DNA from: Clostridiales bacterium | GTDB taxonomy: Bacteria; Bacillota; Clostridia; Christensenellales; CAG-138 | DNA: 7,032 bases | Reading direction: 5' to 3' | NCBI GenBank assembly: GCA_031270585.1 | Contig: JAISXK010000021.1 | Location: 1-7,032, forward strand | Part shown: positions 5,224 to 7,032 of the stretch, one piece after another | How positions within the stretch are numbered: the stretch's first letter is position 1 | Layout: each line of letters opens with the position of its first letter | Translations under genes and position numbers: made by a program | The notes under the pieces: model-generated | The model's database searches: none | The model's input: only the letters and a program-made list of their open reading frames with translations | What the model was told of the DNA's origin: nothing

Positions 5224-6318
5224 TTACGCGCCGTTTGCTATGCCGCCGGTTTGTTCATCCATAAAATCGACTGTGGGGCCAAAGCGTTCGTTATCCGCCG
5301 GTTTACCCGCCAAAAGAGAGCGCAGCACCCGCACCTGCCTGAGCGATTGCTCATATATATCGGGACCTATCGCCACGGGGAAAACATAACGCCGGTGCAT
5401 GCCCCTTTGCGTAGCCATGGATACGCCCGCCGGCGCCAAAAACACCTCCGCGTCGGCGCGGTTTTGCGCCGCCAGCACATCAAGCGCTATTTTTGCCGTC
5501 GTCAGCTCCTCTACAAATATGGCGTCCAGCATGCCTTCCACCCAAACGTCCAATTGATCCCGCAGAAATTTCGCGGCGTCCTCGCCATCAGCGCCATAGT
5601 ATTCGCCGCGGCTGAATATTTTTCCTTGCGCCACATTGTCCTGATACGCGCGCTCGGCCGCCGAACCCTCCTCGCGAAACATGCCGAGTAGCCGCACAGG
5701 CGTATCATGCGGCGGGTACGCCAGCATTACCCGCATGGCAAGCTCAACCAAATCGCCCGGCTCATACGCGGTGTAGGCCACCCCCTCCGGCGATACGCGC
5801 GCGCCGGTCTGCGTTATATCCAGCACGGTTACGCATACGCCTGCGGCGACCGCCTCTTCAAACACGTCCAGCGATGTATCCGCCCGTGTGCGCAGGGCGA
5901 TTATGCCGTCATACAAATTTCGCGTTTTGGGCGTGGGCGCGGGCGTTGGGCTCGCAGCCGCCGCTTCGCCGTCCAGGGCGCCGCCTTCCCCTTCCCGCGC
6001 GCCGCCGGCTTCCGGCGTTGGCGCATCCTCCGTCACGGGCACGCGTAAAAAAGGCGATACCGTTTCATCAAACCCCGCAGGCGACTCCAGCGTTTTTGTA
6101 ACCCAGGGGGATGTTTCCGTCTCTTCTTCAAAGGCCCGGAAGAATTCGGGCGCGTCTTCAGCCGCGCAATCCATCACGCACAGCACAAACACGGGCCGCG
6201 GCGTGGGCGTGGGCATGGGCGTAAACGCGGGCGTAACAAACCCTCGCGGCGTTTGGGCTTTGCCGCAGCCGGCCGCCAGCAATATGGCTATAACCAACAG
6301 CGAGAACAGTCTTTTCAT
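5224..6318 (-). CDS. Lipoprotein with a probable degenerate type-1 periplasmic-binding-protein fold
   Basis: The 364-aa protein starts at ATG 6318, eight bases after AAGGAG. A type II signal peptide ends in the lipobox LAAGC with lipidated Cys18, followed by a PT-rich cell-wall linker (about 29-42). The first strand VFVLCVMD (43-50) and helix PEFFRAFEEE start a Rossmann-like unit. It is interrupted by a low-complexity Glu/Gly/Ala and PT-rich stretch (about 97-133), then resumes with YDGIIALRT, a helix, and GVCVTVLDI. That is the DGIIi...AGIPVV.vD pattern of sugar-type solute-binding proteins and LacI-like ligand domains. Later parts (EPGDLVELAMRVMLAY, VRLLGMF, AAERAYQDNVAQG, then DAIFVEE) also follow that fold order. 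No permease or ATPase genes are adjacent, so a sensor or orphan binding protein is as likely as a transporter subunit. The ligand is unknown. An 18-bp stem-loop lies in its 5' leader. Confidence 0.75.
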   Translation of the reverse strand: MKRLFSLLVIAILLAAGCGKAQTPRGFVTPAFTPMPTPTPRPVFVLCVMDCAAEDAPEFFRAFEEETETSPWVTKTLESPAGFDETVSPFLRVPVTEDAPTPEAGGAREGEGGALDGEAAAASPTPAPTPKTRNLYDGIIALRTRADTSLDVFEEAVAAGVCVTVLDITQTGARVSPEGVAYTAYEPGDLVELAMRVMLAYPPHDTPVRLLGMFREEGSAAERAYQDNVAQGKIFSRGEYYGADGEDAAKFLRDQLDVWVEGMLDAIFVEELTTAKIALDVLAAQNRADAEVFLAPAGVSMATQRGMHRRYVFPVAIGPDIYEQSLRQVRVLRSLLAGKPADNERFGPTVDFMDEQTGGIANGA

Positions 6319-6421
6319 GGGGATAGCTCCTTATTCGTTTAGCCGAAGACCCTCGGCCGTTTTCTTTCTTTGCCGTATAACCGCCTCATCCTGCTAGTTT
6401 ATCTTACCATAAACGCGCGAT

Positions 6422-6453
6422 GCGCGCGACGCGGTTCACGCCCGTTCGCGCGC
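6422..6453. repeat. GC-rich inverted repeat in the intergenic region
   Basis: GCGCGCGA at 6422-6429 pairs perfectly with TCGCGCGC at 6446-6453 around a 16-base loop, followed on the plus strand by ATTATTTT. Taken alone it looks terminator-like, but no plus-strand gene lies upstream to terminate. It might limit antisense transcription over the lipoprotein promoter or be a regulatory site. Confidence 0.4.
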
Positions 6454-6538
6454 ATTATTTTGGCGCGGTCTTTATCGGGCTTTTCATTCACGCGCCATGG
6501 ATCTATCGCAAACCAGCGGCGCGTTTCAAAAGTATGGC

Positions 6539-6568
6539 TTGACGCGCCGCCGTTATGGCGGTTACTAT
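6539..6568 (+). promoter_or_regulatory. Candidate sigma-A promoter for the L,D-transpeptidase gene
   Basis: TTGACG (6539-6544, five of six to consensus) and TACTAT (6563-6568, four of six) are 18 bp apart. Transcription would start near 6575, giving an 83-base leader before ATG 6658. It is the best -35 in the window. Confidence 0.5.
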
Positions 6569-6657
6569 TAAGAAAATATCCGCAGTTCATTTCAGGTAGG
6601 ATACAGACTAACGTTGCGCCGCCCGTTGGGCAAAAGCGCCCCGAAAGGAATACGCGC

Positions 6658-7032
6658 ATGCTGTTACGCCGCTACTTTGCGTTCATACTGGCCTTTTTTA
6701 TCTGCCTCGCGGCATTCCCCGCCGTGTCCCTGGCCCGCGACGAACTGAAAAACACCGATCCGGATCGATACTATATCCTGTTGGATTTAAACAATCAGGT
6801 GGTCACCGTTTATGAAAGGGACGACGACGGCGCGTATACACGCGTTGTGCGCCGTTTTATCTGCACTTCCGGCCGCACGGAAACAGACCCCAACGACCCG
6901 GAGGACATAGGCACGCCCACGCCCCGCGGCGTGTGGAAGATGGGCGGCCGCGAACGCTTCGGCAAGTTTGCGTCCTTTAACAATGAGTACGCCCGGTATT
7001 GGACGCAGATAGTGGGCGGCAACTATTTTCAT
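6658..7032 (+). CDS. Secreted L,D-transpeptidase (YkuD family), 5' part only
   Basis: The frame is open from ATG 6658 to the window edge (125 residues) and continues beyond it. GAAAGGA lies eight bases before the ATG. Residues 1-26 are a Sec signal peptide: two Arg, a long hydrophobic core and a Ser-Leu-Ala cleavage site before RDE. From residue 38 the YkuD domain begins with YYILLDLNNQVVTVYE, continues with RRFICTSGR, then the conserved TPTPRGVW (86-93) and FGKFASFN, and ends at ..YFH. The catalytic SHGC-R motif would follow but lies outside the window, so activity cannot be judged. Such enzymes cross-link peptidoglycan through 3-3 bonds or attach groups to diaminopimelate at the cell wall. 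It diverges from the lipoprotein gene and has its own promoter at 6539-6568. Confidence 0.9.
   Translation, partial: MLLRRYFAFILAFFICLAAFPAVSLARDELKNTDPDRYYILLDLNNQVVTVYERDDDGAYTRVVRRFICTSGRTETDPNDPEDIGTPTPRGVWKMGGRERFGKFASFNNEYARYWTQIVGGNYFH

Larger units (their letters stand above)
6319..6657. other. Long intergenic region between divergent lipoprotein and L,D-transpeptidase genes
   Basis: These 339 bases hold no gene I can support. Next to the lipoprotein is its SD (complement of 6327-6332), a small GCCGA/TCGGC hairpin at 6342-6357, and a weak minus-strand -10 (TATACG, complement of 6374-6379) without a good -35. The middle is very GC-rich with the 6422-6453 inverted repeat. A sigma-A-like promoter for the transpeptidase follows at 6539-6568. 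The SD of that gene (GAAAGGA 6643-6649) closes the region. Short open frames here lack SD sites and recognisable products. Confidence 0.6.

Noticed and set aside
5209..5691. 160-codon plus-strand open frame
   Set aside because: It is antisense to the lipoprotein gene, which has a signal peptide, lipobox and SD; this frame is basic and has no motif.
6399..6659. 86-codon minus-strand open frame upstream of the L,D-transpeptidase
   Set aside because: It has no SD, starts on top of the transpeptidase ATG, covers that gene's promoter, and encodes a basic peptide with no recognisable motif.

Overview
The window is about 60 % GC, densely coded, with Firmicutes-type Shine-Dalgarno (SD) sites (AAAGGAG, AAGGAGG). 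It also carries Gram-positive-style genes: a DNA polymerase III delta subunit of the Bacillus/Clostridium type, an ECF-type vitamin-transporter S component, a PT-rich lipoprotein and a secreted L,D-transpeptidase. The best reading is chromosomal DNA of a GC-rich member of Clostridia (for example a Christensenellales- or Oscillospirales-like gut organism). The class is fairly safe; the order is a guess. No transposase, integrase, CRISPR array, rRNA or tRNA is visible.

Layout. (1) 2-1221, plus strand: the last 70 codons of a gene that is probably comEC, then holA 17 bp later, a common Firmicutes neighbourhood. A strong stem-loop overlaps the holA stop. (2) 1280-2219: two small unrecognised genes transcribed divergently from a 136-bp region; the plus-strand one ends at a clear intrinsic terminator (2237-2265). 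(3) 2439-5177, plus strand: a 596-aa three-domain Xaa-Pro aminopeptidase (M24B), then a membrane-anchored DUF4430 (transcobalamin C-terminal-like) protein, then a small polytopic membrane protein that looks like an ECF S component. The last two share one base (TGATG) and are surely co-translated. (4) 5224-6318, minus strand: a lipoprotein with a probable degenerate type-1 periplasmic-binding-protein fold, interrupted by a low-complexity insert. (5) 6319-6657: a long non-coding region with one good promoter for (6). (6) 6658 to the window end: the N-terminal 125 residues of a secreted L,D-transpeptidase (YkuD), cut off before its catalytic cysteine.

How the genes fit together. holA belongs to replication (clamp loader). 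The DUF4430/S-component pair looks like a surface capture protein plus membrane substrate-binding subunit that would borrow a shared ECF energising module encoded elsewhere; a cobalamin-like ligand is an inference from fold families, not shown. The aminopeptidase lies just upstream on the same strand and may be co-transcribed. It also appears to have a leaderless start: no SD, and a -10 box exactly seven bases before the ATG.

Nothing here is a certain new system. The most interesting leads are the DUF4430/S-component cassette, the minimal-leader or leaderless promoters, the split lipoprotein, and the unrecognised divergent small-gene pair.
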